The notes beneath the pieces are model-generated. The model was given only the letters and a program-made list of their open reading frames with translations, did not search any database and was not told the DNA's origin. A program made the translations under genes and the position numbers. A DNA stretch of 25,716 bases from Tritrichomonas foetus (taxonomy: Eukaryota; Parabasalia; Tritrichomonadida; Tritrichomonadidae): contig MLAK01001020.1 of the NCBI GenBank assembly GCA_001839685.1, positions 6,332 through 32,047 on the forward strand, given 5' to 3'. Shown in pieces: positions 24,524-25,716 of this stretch (within the stretch, counting starts at the first letter, position 1; each line of letters begins with the position of its first letter).

Positions 24524-25397
24524 TATGAAGCTTATTGTTCATGGGTAACCTTGAAAATCATCTCTTCATTGATTGAATATTTTCAAAAGAGCTTTATAAA
24601 TATAGTTATCAAATAATTGATAGAACACATTGAACTTAGCACATCATCATAGAATTATTTCAAAAGCATTCAATAATTCTGAACTGTATAGTTGAAGCTC
24701 ATTTCATTATTCTACACAGGAATATCATAACTTCAAATAATCTTGAGGAATTATTATTGGTATGTGTTGACAATCAATTTTATGAGTAGGAATATGCTTT
24801 TGCACTGGTATTTGAGCTGTGTCATTCAGCTAGCATTGATGCTGTATCTGTCTTTTCTGATATTCTAAATTTATTCAATGATCGGTCAATAATTGAATAC
24901 TGAATGTTTATCGTCGTGAATTTGAATAGTTTGAGAATAAAGTGTGTGGAAAATAAAAAACATAGGGAAACTCAAATAAAAGGTTTNTATGTTTTTATAT
25001 ATGTATTATTATATTAGCTGACGATTTATAATTATATTGAAATAACATAAATAATGTTTTTCGAGAATATTCTGATATATTTAGACAAAAGCATTTTTAA
25101 TTATTTCCGAATAAAATTGAATTGGTCATACAAAAAGTTAAGTGATTCATGAATTGATAAAAATTCAACAAAATGACGAATATAAATTTTTGGAAAAAAT
25201 ATTCTTATGAACAGAATGGCTGGATACATATAGTCGAATGGAAGTGATAAATTGAAAATAAAAATGTTCAATAGCAGAATATGAATAAAATAGTTTTGTA
25301 TATATCAATCAGTTTTTCTATTGAAACATTATTTTCATTTCATCTCTAGATTCAACCGTCCAAATTTTTTTATCAAACAATATTTACAGTCTATTAT
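24524..25397. other. Gene-poor spacer with one protein-like interrupted frame
   Basis: Most of this stretch is AT-rich with stops in all frames. The exception is 24640-24903 on the plus strand, listed separately. Confidence 0.5.
24640..24903 (+). pseudogene. Possible gene relic interrupted by TAG
   Basis: One frame stays open from 24640 to a TGA at 24901-24903 except for a TAG at 24787. The second half reads EYAFALVFELCHSASIDAVS followed by VFSDILNLFNDRSIIEY, an amphipathic, helical-repeat-like composition unlike the surrounding spacer. No ATG, no recognised family. One stop in 88 codons of AT-rich DNA could be chance. Confidence 0.25.
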
Positions 25398-25716
25398 TAG
25401 GGTTCGCACTTATGCCCAAAATGGTTTTGAAAATCGAAAATCGTGGGCACAAGAATTTATAGGTAAATTAGCATTTTATATCATATGTTTTTTTTTAATC
25501 ATTAAGAAAATATATGAGATGAAATATCCTTTGTTTAGTGCAGAAGAAACGGTTTGTGCATAAAAAGTGTTTTTGATGCACTTTGAATACGTAATCGTGC
25601 TTTCATAGTTGGACACTTATATCTTGTTCCATGAATTCCAGCGATGTGTCTTTGTCTTGATAAAGTTCTTTCACAATTTGATTCGCTGTTCCCAATAGAC
25701 TTGATCCGTTTGGCAA
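25398..25716 (-). mobile_element. 3' end of a hAT-type DNA transposon
   Basis: A transposase C-terminus on the minus strand (stop at 25537-25535) is followed by about 135 nt of non-coding DNA. It ends with TAGGGTTCGCACTTATGCCC on the plus strand from 25398. TAGGG fits the short YARNG end typical of hAT elements, and the preceding 25390-25397 (TCTATTAT) would be the 8-bp target duplication. The other end lies beyond the window, so neither the inverted repeat nor the duplication can be verified. Confidence 0.45.
25535..25716 (-). CDS. hAT transposase, C-terminal dimerisation region (partial)
   Basis: Reading the minus strand from 25714 gives 59 residues to a TAA at 25537-25535: RIKSIGNSESNCERTLSRQR, then HIAGIHGTRYKCPTMKARLR and IQSASKTLFM. 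'NSESNCERTLSRQRHI' matches the conserved hAT C-terminal segment 'paSsa.vER.FS...i' that mediates transposase dimerisation. The 'gtR..c..mkarl.i' part also fits. The N-terminal BED/catalytic parts are outside the window. The 80-codon plus-strand frame at 25321-25563 overlaps antisense and is a shadow. Confidence 0.6.
   Translation of the reverse strand, partial: AKRIKSIGNSESNCERTLSRQRHIAGIHGTRYKCPTMKARLRIQSASKTLFMHKPFLLH

Noticed and set aside
25321..25563. 80-codon plus-strand frame
   Set aside because: It begins at a TTG, crosses the probable hAT terminus and overlaps the transposase C-terminus antisense.
1..25716. tRNA, rRNA, CRISPR or bacterial-type operon features
   Set aside because: None was seen; the gene style is eukaryotic and no cloverleaf or spaced-repeat array was found by eye.

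Overview
The window looks like nuclear DNA of a flagellated parabasalid (trichomonad) protist, most plausibly Tritrichomonas or a close relative. The evidence is very AT-rich DNA, nearly intron-free genes on both strands with short AT-rich spacers, TCA-type initiator-like sequences upstream of several start codons, stop codons often read as TAAA, very long type I surface proteins, a probable axonemal microtubule inner protein, and remnants of several DNA transposons. The genus is inferred from this style, not from a marker gene. Scattered single Ns show that the consensus is imperfect.

Layout, left to right. Positions 1-1257 (minus) hold the 5' part of a pogo/Tigger-type DDE transposase that runs off the window, with the transposon end at about 1378-1380. 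Positions 1468-4149 (minus) encode an 893-residue coiled-coil protein. A decayed PARP/ADP-ribosyltransferase-like pseudogene lies at 4441-4780 (minus). Positions 5135-7174 (minus) encode a 679-residue type I surface protein with two kinds of duplicated ectodomain. After a gene-poor stretch come a small coiled-coil/disordered protein (9026-9718, plus) followed at once by a 14-nt tandem array, a second relic of the same PARP-like family (10212-10430, minus), and a Lys/Pro/Gln-rich possibly secreted protein with 108-bp repeats (11556-12578, plus). A 21-nt repeat encoding coiled-coil heptads follows at 12722-12847.

The middle is dense. A beta-propeller-like protein (12932-13879, minus) is divergent from a CIMIP2/FAM166-like flagellar protein (14271-14912, plus). 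A stand-alone cytochrome b5 domain (15234-15518, minus) follows. Next is a Yip1/YIPF membrane-traffic protein (15944-16551, minus) that only reads through if two introns of exactly 25 nt are removed. Divergent from it is a class III phosphatidylinositol 3-kinase (Vps34-like) that lacks the C2 domain and has no clean ATG (16744-18489, plus).

The right part is dominated by a 1913-residue type I surface glycoprotein (18764-24505, minus) with a Thr/Pro stalk, one membrane span and a short tail. Single Ns are concentrated in this gene. The window ends with the 3' end of a hAT transposase (minus) and its probable terminal repeat at 25398.

Functional themes: the Yip1 protein and the Vps34-like kinase are divergent neighbours and both belong to endomembrane traffic, while the two type I proteins would be cargo of that system. 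No operon logic applies. The most notable find is the pair of 25-nt introns in the Yip1 gene, which share a polypyrimidine core and a TAA(C/T)-(C/T)CAG 3' end. The two ADP-ribosyltransferase relics and the two flanking transposons show repeated decay and insertion in the gaps.
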